From assembly GCF_003339865.1 (NCBI RefSeq), contig NZ_QPKV01000018.1, forward strand, positions 1 to 43,120: 43,120 nt of DNA, in the 5' to 3' direction. The DNA is from Pedobacter chinensis (GTDB lineage: Bacteria > Bacteroidota > Bacteroidia > Sphingobacteriales > Sphingobacteriaceae). A model generated the notes under the pieces. It was not told the origin of the DNA, made no database searches, and worked only from the letters and a program-made list of their open reading frames with translations. Of the stretch, positions 33,967 to 42,597 are shown piece by piece. Each line of letters starts with the position of its first letter. Position 1 is the first letter of the stretch. The position numbers were made by a program, and so were the translations under genes.

Positions 33967-34924
33967 CCAACGTACAGATTTAACCGCTTTAACTGAAGCA
34001 GTAAACCAAATCAGAAATGTACTGGGAAATATTATTGTCGGACAAAAGCAGGTTATCGATTTTTTAATTGTGGGCTTACTTGCCGATGGGCACATCCTGA
34101 TTGAAGGTGTTCCGGGTGTGGCCAAAACCTTAAGTGCTAAACTACTGGCAAAATCAATTGATGCACAGTTTTCGAGGGTTCAGTTTACACCCGATTTAAT
34201 GCCTTCGGATGTTTTGGGAACGCCCATTTTCAATACCAAAACCGGTGATTTTGAATTTAGAAGAGGGCCAATTTTCGGCAATATTATTTTAGTTGATGAG
34301 ATTAACCGTGCACCAGCGAAAACGCAATCAGCTTTATTTGAAGTAATGGAAGAACGTCAGGTTACGATTGATGGAGAAACCTACTTCATGGACGAACCTT
34401 TTATGGTTCTGGCCACCCAAAATCCAATTGAACAGGAAGGAACTTATCGCTTGCCCGAAGCGCAACTGGATAGATTTTTATTTAAGATTGAGGTAAAATA
34501 TCCATCATTAGAGGAAGAAACAGCAATTTTAATGGCACAACATAACCTGGTTAATAAAACTTTAGCCAGTGAAGTAAGGCCTGTACTGTCTGTTCAACAA
34601 ATTCAAGCTGCAAGAGCTATTATTCGTAACTTATTTGTAGAGCCGAAGCTTTTAGAATTTATTGCAAAAATCGTAAACGAAACCCGGAATAATTCATCAC
34701 TTTATTTGGGTGCATCACCCAGAGCATCACTGGCAATTGTTCATAGCGCCAAAGCTTTGGCAGCTATTCAAAACCGCGATTTTATAACCCCTGAGGATAT
34801 TATTACCGTAGCAGTACCTGTTTTGGCTCATAGAATTCTGTTATCTCCAGAAAAGGAAATGGAAGGTTTAACCACTAGTGATATCGTTCATCAGATTATT
34901 AAAAAGATAGAAATACCACGGTAA
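33947..34924 (+). CDS. MoxR-family AAA+ ATPase
   Basis: 325 residues of the MoxR clade. Walker A GVPGVAKT (54-61), Walker B region IILVDEINRAPAKTQ (about 108-122), sensor-1 FMVLATQNPIEQEGTYRLPEAQLDRF (about 148-173), and the C-terminal lid (LGASPRASLAIVHSAKALA) are all intact. MoxR ATPases act as chaperone-like remodelers of partner complexes, typically DUF58 and vWA proteins; the DUF58 gene follows 53 nt later. No vWA (Bat-type) genes are present here. Confidence 0.95.
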   Translation: MEQEQFNQRTDLTALTEAVNQIRNVLGNIIVGQKQVIDFLIVGLLADGHILIEGVPGVAKTLSAKLLAKSIDAQFSRVQFTPDLMPSDVLGTPIFNTKTGDFEFRRGPIFGNIILVDEINRAPAKTQSALFEVMEERQVTIDGETYFMDEPFMVLATQNPIEQEGTYRLPEAQLDRFLFKIEVKYPSLEEETAILMAQHNLVNKTLASEVRPVLSVQQIQAARAIIRNLFVEPKLLEFIAKIVNETRNNSSLYLGASPRASLAIVHSAKALAAIQNRDFITPEDIITVAVPVLAHRILLSPEKEMEGLTTSDIVHQIIKKIEIPR

Positions 34925-34977
34925 GTCAGTTTGCAGTTATCAATTTTCAGTTAAACGATTAAACAATTAATCACATT

Positions 34978-36324
34978 TTGAAAAAATTCTTTCAGCAATA
35001 TTATACCAATCTATTTCTAAATGATCGTTTGTTTGCGGCTTTAGCTTTTTGCATTTTACTTTTTTTACTGAAATTTTTCTTTGCGTGGCTCGGCGACATC
35101 CCGGAAATTGCAACCGGAGTGCTCGTAGCTTTATTTTTTGTTGATGCTTTTATACTGTACAGGATTAAGGAAGGATTAGAAGCCCGACGATTTACTTCAA
35201 AACGATTGAGCAATGGCGATGAAAATCCGATTCAGATAGAAGTTAAAAATCGATATGGCTTTATCGTAAATGCACGTATAATTGATGAAATTCCCTTTCA
35301 GTTTCAATTGAGAGATAAGGATTTCAGATTAAGCTTAAAATCTGCAGAAGTAAAATCCATTCACTATAATTTGCGCCCGACAAAGCGTGGCGAATATGAT
35401 TTTGGATTGATCAGAGCTTACATTAGTTCGCCCATAGGCCTCATTAGCCGGCGTTATAACTTTGATGGTGCAAAGGTTTTGCCTGTCTATCCGTCATTTA
35501 TCAATCTTGGCCAGTATGAATTAATGGCCATTTCACACCATTTAACAGAAATGGGCATTAAAAAGATCAGAAAAGTTGGAAACAGCAGTGAGTTTGATCA
35601 GATCAAAAATTATGTCGGCGGTGATGATATTCGCACCATAAACTGGAAAGCCACTGCAAGAAAAGGCGGCTTAATGGTTAATACTTATACCGATGAGCGC
35701 TCACAGAATATTTATTGCATTATTGATAAATCAAGGGTAATGCGAATGCCGTTTGAAGGATTAAGCTTATTGGATTACGCCATTAATGCAACAGTTGCAC
35801 TCTCCAAAGTGGCCATGCTTAAAGAAGATAAAGCCGGATTAATCACCATTTCAGAAAATATCGGCGCTATTGTTCCTGCAGATCGGAAGTCGGCACAGTT
35901 AGGCAATATAATGAACGTGTTATACAAGGAGAAAACAAGGTACCTGGAAAGTAATCTGGAGGCTTTGTACAGCAGTGTTCGTGCAGTTGTTAAGCAACGC
36001 GGTTTACTCGTTTTCTTTACCAATTTCGAAAGCTTATCGGCCTTGCAAAGGCAAATGCCTTATTTGAAACGACTTTCAAAATATCATTTATTGCTGGTTG
36101 TGTTTTTTGAAAATACAGAGCTGAAAACACTCAGTAATGAACCTGCAAAAGATGTAGAAGGAATTTATCACAAAACCATTGCAGAGAAATTCATCTATGA
36201 AAAGAAACTAATGGTCAAAGAGTTAAGTAAACATGGGATTTTGTCCATTCTAACACCACCTCAAAAACTAACGGTTAACGTGATCAATCAATATTTGGCG
36301 CTAAAAGCACAGCAGAGGATTTAG
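34978..36324 (+). CDS. DUF58-domain protein (MoxR partner)
   Basis: 448 residues. Two membrane segments (about 18-35 and 40-56) precede a beta-rich domain (about 70-160) and the DUF58 motif (NSSEFDQIKNYVGGDDIRTINWKATARKGGLMVNTYTDERSQ, about 200-242) followed by a vWA-like fold. The start codon is TTG at 34978-34980, directly followed by a lysine-rich leader. Last gene of the SpoIIM/DUF4129/DUF4350/MoxR cluster; downstream genes are on the other strand. Proteins of this family sit in the inner membrane and are thought to be remodelled by the MoxR ATPase. Confidence 0.92.
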   Translation: MKKFFQQYYTNLFLNDRLFAALAFCILLFLLKFFFAWLGDIPEIATGVLVALFFVDAFILYRIKEGLEARRFTSKRLSNGDENPIQIEVKNRYGFIVNARIIDEIPFQFQLRDKDFRLSLKSAEVKSIHYNLRPTKRGEYDFGLIRAYISSPIGLISRRYNFDGAKVLPVYPSFINLGQYELMAISHHLTEMGIKKIRKVGNSSEFDQIKNYVGGDDIRTINWKATARKGGLMVNTYTDERSQNIYCIIDKSRVMRMPFEGLSLLDYAINATVALSKVAMLKEDKAGLITISENIGAIVPADRKSAQLGNIMNVLYKEKTRYLESNLEALYSSVRAVVKQRGLLVFFTNFESLSALQRQMPYLKRLSKYHLLLVVFFENTELKTLSNEPAKDVEGIYHKTIAEKFIYEKKLMVKELSKHGILSILTPPQKLTVNVINQYLALKAQQRI

Positions 36325-36389
36325 TCATCAGTCTTAAGTCCATAGTCGAAAGTCGGCTCATAACTAAAGACCCCGAACTCATGACTTTC

Positions 36390-37448
36390 TTACTCCTCTT
36401 CTCTAAAATACACTTTATAAAAATTCATTGATTTATCATCATCGTAACCTTTTTCAATCATGTCCTTATTGCCATGAATATAGATGTGGAAATTCTTATC
36501 CAATTTTAACACGCTTTTATATGCCCGGGCTTGCTTTTTAACGGCAGATTCTGCGATTTCAAAGTGATCGGCAATCGGACTTTCATACTCTGCTTCATAA
36601 TTCTTTTTGTAATTTTTGAACGATTCAATCCCTTCAGCATTGCCAATTACTTCGTTCCCGAATTCCTCTATATCAAAGGTTTCTTTCTCTTTGAAATATT
36701 TCATGGAGCGATTTAAAAGGTCAATCTTATCCGCCTTGCTGATCTCGTATTCATCATCGAGCTTTTGCGTTACAAAGTTTTTGTAAACCCCTAAAACATT
36801 GTGGGTTTGGTTATAACTGTCATTTCTGATTTTTAATTTCAAAAACTCATCTTTCCAGTAAACGGCAGATTCATTGTTGCTTTTTGCCTGATCCAAAACA
36901 ACAACTTTATAACCCTGTTCCTGGTCTACATTAAAAATCAGGCAACCTTTATCCAACTTATTGATACTTATGGCATCCTGTTCATAACTCATATTAAAGC
37001 CATCCTGTTCAGGATAAACTTTCAGGTAAGTATCTTTTGTTTCTGATTTAAAAATACCCACAACATCAAGCTGTTCGCCTTCAATTTGCACCTTTTCGAA
37101 ATAGGCAACGTATAACTCTCCCGATTTAATTTTAGGATGGTTGGCCACATCATATAAGTGTTTTGCCAATTGCTGTGAATCTTCATGAAAAAGTTCATTG
37201 TTTTCAAAAATCTCATGTACGAAATGAAAAACCTCATTGAGATTTAAATTATCATTAGGATGATAAAAACGATAAACTTCATTTACTTTTTCGAAAGGTT
37301 TTAAAAAATATTGCATCAACAAATTGCCCAATATCTCATCATCAATTTTCAATGGTGCATCAGATAATTTGTAATATTCTTCTACCAGTTTATTTCCTGT
37401 GTGGTGAATGGAGAGTTGCTTTAAATTCGCTTCGAAAAATGAAATCAT
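36390..37448 (-). CDS. Nucleoid-associated (NA37/YejK-like) protein
   Basis: 352 residues from the Met at 37446-37448; an in-frame extension to 37502 lacks family character. MISFFEANLKQLSIHHTGNK is the usual N-terminus of this family, and GELYVAYFEKVQIEGEQLDVVGIFKSETKDTYLKVYP is its central signature. Members bind DNA or the nucleoid in E. coli (YejK), but the role in Bacteroidota is little studied. It converges with the DUF58 gene 65 bp away; the spacer holds degenerate AGTC words only. Confidence 0.85.
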   Translation of the reverse strand: MISFFEANLKQLSIHHTGNKLVEEYYKLSDAPLKIDDEILGNLLMQYFLKPFEKVNEVYRFYHPNDNLNLNEVFHFVHEIFENNELFHEDSQQLAKHLYDVANHPKIKSGELYVAYFEKVQIEGEQLDVVGIFKSETKDTYLKVYPEQDGFNMSYEQDAISINKLDKGCLIFNVDQEQGYKVVVLDQAKSNNESAVYWKDEFLKLKIRNDSYNQTHNVLGVYKNFVTQKLDDEYEISKADKIDLLNRSMKYFKEKETFDIEEFGNEVIGNAEGIESFKNYKKNYEAEYESPIADHFEIAESAVKKQARAYKSVLKLDKNFHIYIHGNKDMIEKGYDDDKSMNFYKVYFREEE

Positions 37449-37555
37449 AGCGGCAAAAGTAAGGAAATAATCAGCTTGTTTGGGAAGCTTTTTTACTATC
37501 AAAAATGGCTCATAATCTCAGTTTCTTAATAATCTTATATAAAAGCTATTTCAAG

Positions 37556-37714
37556 GAGAGATTGCTTCGTCGTGCCTCCTCGCAAAGACGAAAAAGGGAG
37601 CGATGTGTAATTTTTTGGTCGGCATAATTTTCATTTTTTATAATAAGCTCGTCATTGCGAGGTACGAAGCAATCTTTCCCGCCAAATAGACTGCTTCGTG
37701 CTTTGCAATGACAA
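37556..37714. repeat. Paired AGATTGCTTCGTCG repeat elements
   Basis: AGATTGCTTCGTCGTGCCTC (from 37559) and CGTCATTGCGAGGTACGAAG (from 37650) are inverted copies of one dispersed element and could pair. A third, decayed copy lies at 37689-37712. The same words recur near 290, 655, 22350, 42270 and 42860. No coding content. Confidence 0.75.
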
Positions 37715-37717
37715 TAC

Positions 37718-39388
37718 TTAGTTTTTCAATCCCAGCCTGAATCGTCTTGCCGTATCTTTTGCAATATCATATCCGGCATCAGCATGGCGAATAACGCCCA
37801 TTGCAGGGTCGTTATGTAGCACTCTTTTCAATCTGGCTTCTGCTTCAGGTGTTCCATCAGCAACAATTACCATTCCTGCATGAATAGAATAACCAATGCC
37901 AACTCCGCCACCATGGTGCAGAGAAACCCAGCTCGCTCCACCAGCGGTATTGATCATGGCATTTAAAACGGGCCAATCTGCAACGGCATCAGAACCATCA
38001 AGCATGGCTTCAGTTTCTCTGTTTGGCGAAGCCACAGAACCTGTATCTAAATGGTCGCGGCCAATTACAATCGGTGCTTTTACTTTCCCTTCAGCAACCA
38101 GTTTATTGAAAGCCAGTCCGGCCTTTTCACGTTCTCCTTGCCCCAGCCAGCAAATTCTGGCCGGCAAACCCTGAAAGGCAATTCGTTCCTGTGCCATTTT
38201 GATCCAGCGGCGAAGACTTTCATTTTCAGGAAATAATTCTAAAATCAATTTATCAGTTTCGTAAATATCCTGCGGGTCTCCGCTCAAAGCGGCCCACCTA
38301 AAAGGTCCCTTTCCCTCACAAAAAAGCGGACGGATATATGCGGGCACAAAGCCTGGAAAATCAAATGCATTTTCCACGCCAACCTCTAAAGCTCGTCCTC
38401 TTAAATTATTACCATAATCAAAAGTAACAGCACCGCGTTTTTGCAACTCAAGCATTTGCTTAACATGTTTGGCCATTGTGCCGTAAGACTGCTTTACATA
38501 CTCTTCAGGATTATTTTTCCGTAAATCAGCCGCCGCTTCCACGGTCAATCCTTCCGGAAAATAGCCTATTAACGGATCATGTGCCGATGTTTGATCAGTT
38601 AAAGTATCTGGAATAATATTCCGGTCAATCAATCTCTGCAACAACTCCACAGCATTACAAACCACTCCAATTGAAAGAGCTTTTTCCTGTTCCTTATAAG
38701 CTAAAGCTTTATCAATTGCTTCATCAATATCGAAACTGATTTCATCAATATAACGTGTTTCCAACCGCTTTTTAATGCGCCATTCTTCTACTTCAGCAGC
38801 TAAACAAACACCTTCATTCATGGTTATGGCCAAAGGTTGAGCCCCACCCATGCCCCCCAAACCGGCAGTAACATTCAACTTTCCTTTTAAACTGGATCCA
38901 AAATGTTTTTTAGCCAGCGCCGCATAGGTTTCATAAGTACCCTGAACAATACCTTGTGAACCGATGTAAATCCAGGAACCGGCAGTCATCTGACCATACA
39001 TCATTAACCCTTTATCTTCCAGTTCATCAAAATGTTTTTGGGTGGCCCATTTGGGAACAAGCTGGGAATTTGAAATCAGTACACGAGGCGCATCTGTATG
39101 TGTAGGCAAAATGGCAACAGGTTTTCCCGATTGAATTAACAGTGTTTCATCGTCCTCTAAATCTTTCAGTGCTTTTATAATCAAGCTTAACGATTCTTTA
39201 TTCCTGGCTGCCTTACCTCTACCGCCATAAACAATCAAATCTTCCGGTCGTTCTGCAACATCAGGATCAAGATTATTCAGCAACATGCGTAATGCTGCTT
39301 CCTGAATCCAGCCCTTGCAATTTAATTCAGTTCCGTTTGGTGTTTGTTTCTGGCTTAAATTTAAACCATTGGTTAGCGTTGATCTCAT
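37718..39388 (-). CDS. hutU: Urocanate hydratase
   Basis: 556 residues, full length. It hydrates urocanate to imidazolone propionate in histidine degradation, using tightly bound NAD+ as an electrophile. LNVTAGLGGMGGAQP near 170-184 binds NAD+, FDYGNNLRGRA is typical, and PARICWLGQGER holds Cys413, equivalent to the conserved active-site cysteine. The other hut genes (hutH, hutI, hutG) are not in the window, so this gene stands alone. It is divergent from the His/Cys-rich peptide gene with only 67 bp between, so the promoters overlap or abut. Confidence 0.97.
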   Translation of the reverse strand: MRSTLTNGLNLSQKQTPNGTELNCKGWIQEAALRMLLNNLDPDVAERPEDLIVYGGRGKAARNKESLSLIIKALKDLEDDETLLIQSGKPVAILPTHTDAPRVLISNSQLVPKWATQKHFDELEDKGLMMYGQMTAGSWIYIGSQGIVQGTYETYAALAKKHFGSSLKGKLNVTAGLGGMGGAQPLAITMNEGVCLAAEVEEWRIKKRLETRYIDEISFDIDEAIDKALAYKEQEKALSIGVVCNAVELLQRLIDRNIIPDTLTDQTSAHDPLIGYFPEGLTVEAAADLRKNNPEEYVKQSYGTMAKHVKQMLELQKRGAVTFDYGNNLRGRALEVGVENAFDFPGFVPAYIRPLFCEGKGPFRWAALSGDPQDIYETDKLILELFPENESLRRWIKMAQERIAFQGLPARICWLGQGEREKAGLAFNKLVAEGKVKAPIVIGRDHLDTGSVASPNRETEAMLDGSDAVADWPVLNAMINTAGGASWVSLHHGGGVGIGYSIHAGMVIVADGTPEAEARLKRVLHNDPAMGVIRHADAGYDIAKDTARRFRLGLKN

Positions 39389-39442
39389 CGTACTATATAA
39401 GCAATGTTACTTTTCAAAGATATAGAATTGAACAAGAATTAC

Positions 39443-39450
39443 TACTTTTG
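39443..39450 (+). promoter_or_regulatory. -7 promoter box for the His/Cys-rich peptide and receptor
   Basis: TACTTTTG matches TAnnTTTG and lies only 5 nt before the TTG start codon. The mRNA would be nearly leaderless if this start is used. A -33 element at the consensus distance is not obvious. Confidence 0.4.
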
Positions 39451-39455
39451 GCACA

Positions 39456-39788
39456 TTGAAAAAGCATAGTCAAAATATCAGGAAATTTTTATCAGCATTC
39501 ATGCTGATTGTTTTTGCTGTTGCTTTAACTCCATGGAGCGTTCTGCACCATCACAATCCGGTTCCGGTTATAGAGAAAGAAAAAAACTGCAAGCATGTAA
39601 GCCACGTACAATCACATGGCGATACCTGTTTGATTTGTAATGCCAGCTTTGAAAAAAACTATGTTCAAACGCATCACATTTACAGAATTTTTCTTTCGGC
39701 AAAAATTTTCGGTGCTACACCACCCATCTTAAAAAGTTCTTATGTCGAACTCTTAAGTACCGGGTTACGTGGCCCTCCTTTAGCCTAA
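39456..39788 (+). CDS. Small exported His/Cys-rich protein preceding a TonB-dependent receptor
   Basis: 110 residues. A signal sequence (about 10-28, FLSAFMLIVFAVALTPWSV) is followed by a metal-ligand-rich segment: LHHHNPVP, NCKHVSHVQSHGDTCLICNAS and QTHHIY give many His plus three Cys with a CxxC pair. The start is TTG at 39456-39458; the next Met would remove the basic N-region. It precedes a TonB-dependent receptor by 124 nt on the same strand. It may bind zinc or copper in the periplasm or at the cell surface, which is inference from composition. The C-terminal part (LKSSYVELLSTGLRGPPLA) is typical of short peptides found before metal receptors in this phylum. Confidence 0.72.
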   Translation: MKKHSQNIRKFLSAFMLIVFAVALTPWSVLHHHNPVPVIEKEKNCKHVSHVQSHGDTCLICNASFEKNYVQTHHIYRIFLSAKIFGATPPILKSSYVELLSTGLRGPPLA

Positions 39789-39912
39789 ATTTTCCAGAGG
39801 CTAAAATCCGCTAACCGGATTATTCAATTATTTATTGTTTAAAACCTGAATCAGGCTGCAATGCAGGCTACTGCTTTGGTTTTTTACATCATTTTCAATT
39901 TTATTACACATT

Positions 39913-42231
39913 ATGAAAAAATTACAGCTTATCGGCTTGGTAATTCTATATACATTATTCAGCAGTACTGCCTTTGCAGCTGCTTTAAAAGACATTAAAG
40001 GTAAAGTTATCGATGCGAGCAGCAAACAAACTTTGCCTGGTGCAACCATTTATATTCCCGATTTAAAAGTGAGTGCAATAACCAATAATGATGGGGAATT
40101 TAGTTTAAATAATTTACCTGCTAAAGGAAGTTACCTGATAGAGGTTCATTATATCGGCTATAAAACGGCCACTAAAATTGTTAATTTCTCAGATGCATCG
40201 GCATTGGAATTTGCTTTGCAGCCCACGGCAATTGAAACAAAGGAAATCGTTATTACAGGAAGCATCATCAGCAGTACGAGCAAACGTAACAGTGCTTCAT
40301 CGGCCGTGGTTGGGAAAGATCAGCTCTTACAGCCATCAACCAATCTGATTGATGCTTTAACCAAGGTTCCCGGAGTATCACAGATTACCACAGGTCCTTC
40401 TATTTCAAAACCCGTTATTCGTGGTTTAGGTTATAACCGAATTGTAACATTGGATGATGGGATTAAGCAACAAGGCCAGCAATGGGGAGATGAGCATGGT
40501 ATTGAAATCGATCAGTTTAAATCAGACCGGATAGAGATTTTACGAGGTGCGGCATCTTTAATGTACGGTTCTGATGCACTTGGTGGCGTAATTAATATTT
40601 TAGAGCCAAGCACAGCGCCAGACGGACAAATTAAAGGAGAATTTATTACCAATTATTCTACAAACAACGGGTTAACGGCAAATTCATTAATGCTTAATGG
40701 CAATGAAAATGGTTTTGTTTGGAGAGCCCGCGGAACCTATAAAAATGCTTATTCTTTTAAAACTCCTGCCGGATATTTCCCGAACTCAGGTTTCAACGAA
40801 ACTGACTTAAGCGGAATGATCGGATTGAATAAAAGCTGGGGATATACGCATTTAAATGTTTCCAGCTTTCGCAATAACATCGGTTTTTATGAGCCTGCGG
40901 TAGATGATCTTGGAAATTTTGTTAAAGAAGATGGGGAAGCATTTATTACTTCTGATTTTAAAAGTCGTGAACTGGATTACCCCCGTCAGGATATCAGGCA
41001 TTTCAAAATTGCTTTAAACAACAACTTCATTTTAGGAAATGGCAATTTAAAAGCAGATTTTGGCTATCAGCAAAACCAACGTCGTGAATTGGAAGAAGGG
41101 CCAGAACCTTCCTTATTCTTCGATCTTAAAACTTACAATGCCGATTTAAAATACTATTTACATGAAACCAATGGATGGCAACCTGTTTTTGGATTAAGTG
41201 CTGATGCAGGCAAAAGTGAAAACAAAGCAGATGATGAGTTCCTCATTCCTAACTACAACACTTACGGAATAGGCGTTTTTGCTTTCGCAAAGAAAAACTG
41301 GGACAATAATACTTTCAGCATCGGCGCCCGTTACGATTACCGGAAAAACGATGGAAAACAATTATTTAAAGATGAAGAAGAAATTTTTGCCCCTTTTCAA
41401 AATAAGTTTTCAAACGTGAGTGGTGCATTAGGTTTTACGCATCAGTTTAGCGAAGAATGGAATTTTAAAGCCAATGCAGGGTCTGCATTTCGTGCACCAA
41501 ATCCCGCAGAGTTAGCCTCAAACGGTGTGCATGAAGGTACTTTTCGCTACGAAATAGGAAATTCAAACTTAAGTCCGGAGCGGAGTTATCAGGTAGATGC
41601 GGCATTAGAGTATGAGGGTAAAATTGTAAGTGCAAGCGCAAGTATTTATAACAACTACGTTCACAATTTCATTTATGCTTCAAATAATGGAGAAATCATT
41701 ACGGCTGAGGGCGATGAATACCCTGTTTATCGTTATGGCCAGGTAAATGCAAATCTTTACGGTGCCGAAGCCACTTTAACCATCCACCCCGTTCCGTTTA
41801 TCCATTTCGAGAATACCTTTGGCTATGTTCATGCCCAAAATAATACCCTGAACAAACCATTGGCATTTATTCCGGCAGGAACATTACGCAATGAATTACG
41901 TTTCGAACCTAAAATCAAAGGAACAAACGATGCATATTTATCAGTGGGTATCAATTCTGCATTTAAACAAACGCGTGTTGATGATGTGTTTGAAACGCCA
42001 ACAAGTGGTTATACTTTATTAAATGCAGGTATTGGCGCAACTTTTAACCTGGGTAAACAACCAATTAAATTTTCTGTTTCGGCAAATAACCTGTTAGATC
42101 AGAAATATTATGATGCTTTGAGCAGGTATAAACCTGGCCGTTTAGATTATGAAAACCCGAACCTGGGCGTATATAATGTGGGACGAAACATCACTTTTGG
42201 ATTATATGTACCTTTTACACTGGTAAAATAA
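39913..42231 (+). CDS. TonB-dependent outer membrane receptor, probable metal (zinc/copper) uptake
   Basis: 772 residues. Signal peptide (to about 23, FAAA); carboxypeptidase-regulatory-like domain (about 28-108, GKVIDASSKQTLPGATIYIP); plug (about 115-230) with KPVIRGLGYNRIVTLDDGI and QQGQQWGDEHGIEIDQF, a sequence style seen in ZnuD-like receptors; then IEILRGAASLMYGSDALGGVINI and a barrel that ends with LYVPFTLVK. It follows a His/Cys-rich exported peptide, supporting a metal substrate. No aptamer is seen upstream. Zinc is my best guess; copper or a siderophore complex remains possible. A stem of the AAGATTGCTTCGTC repeat 37 nt downstream may end its transcript. Confidence 0.82.
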   Translation: MKKLQLIGLVILYTLFSSTAFAAALKDIKGKVIDASSKQTLPGATIYIPDLKVSAITNNDGEFSLNNLPAKGSYLIEVHYIGYKTATKIVNFSDASALEFALQPTAIETKEIVITGSIISSTSKRNSASSAVVGKDQLLQPSTNLIDALTKVPGVSQITTGPSISKPVIRGLGYNRIVTLDDGIKQQGQQWGDEHGIEIDQFKSDRIEILRGAASLMYGSDALGGVINILEPSTAPDGQIKGEFITNYSTNNGLTANSLMLNGNENGFVWRARGTYKNAYSFKTPAGYFPNSGFNETDLSGMIGLNKSWGYTHLNVSSFRNNIGFYEPAVDDLGNFVKEDGEAFITSDFKSRELDYPRQDIRHFKIALNNNFILGNGNLKADFGYQQNQRRELEEGPEPSLFFDLKTYNADLKYYLHETNGWQPVFGLSADAGKSENKADDEFLIPNYNTYGIGVFAFAKKNWDNNTFSIGARYDYRKNDGKQLFKDEEEIFAPFQNKFSNVSGALGFTHQFSEEWNFKANAGSAFRAPNPAELASNGVHEGTFRYEIGNSNLSPERSYQVDAALEYEGKIVSASASIYNNYVHNFIYASNNGEIITAEGDEYPVYRYGQVNANLYGAEATLTIHPVPFIHFENTFGYVHAQNNTLNKPLAFIPAGTLRNELRFEPKIKGTNDAYLSVGINSAFKQTRVDDVFETPTSGYTLLNAGIGATFNLGKQPIKFSVSANNLLDQKYYDALSRYKPGRLDYENPNLGVYNVGRNITFGLYVPFTLVK

Positions 42232-42597
42232 TCTAGTTTTCCATCATTAAGAGGAAGGCTTTTCAGCCGACGAAGTAATCTTTTCACATAAAAGATTGCT
42301 TCGTCGTGCTTCATCATAATGACGATAATGGGAGAGCACACAACAAAACTACCTCTTCCAACAACCCCTCTTTAAACAAGGAGGGGAATTTCCCCTCATG
42401 GCGCATCAGTAAATCCCCCTATCCGCCTGTCGGCACCTTTCCCCTTGAAGGGAAAGGACTCGTAAAAGAACTGGTTGCAAAATCCGCCCTCAACCCAATA
42501 GCGACCGCCAAACAGCGAAAGCTTTAAGGTTTCCGCCTGCGCGGAAATGACGCTAGTGTATTAAGCTCCTTACGTAAAACAAATCCCCGTTACGCAC
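42232..42597 (+). repeat. Gene-free stretch with hairpin repeat and outer repeat module
   Basis: A near-perfect 16-bp stem (GACGAAGTAATCTTTT at 42269-42284 with AAAAGATTGCTTCGTC at 42290-42305) is a fused pair of the dispersed element. 42320-42537 is another copy of the outer terminal-repeat module (CTTTCCCCTTGAAGGGAAAG palindrome), here on the plus strand. The rest shows no feature. Confidence 0.7.

Noticed and set aside
36325..36389. Recurring AGTC words between the convergent genes
   Set aside because: Short, degenerate and without consistent spacing; too weak to call a repeat or binding site.
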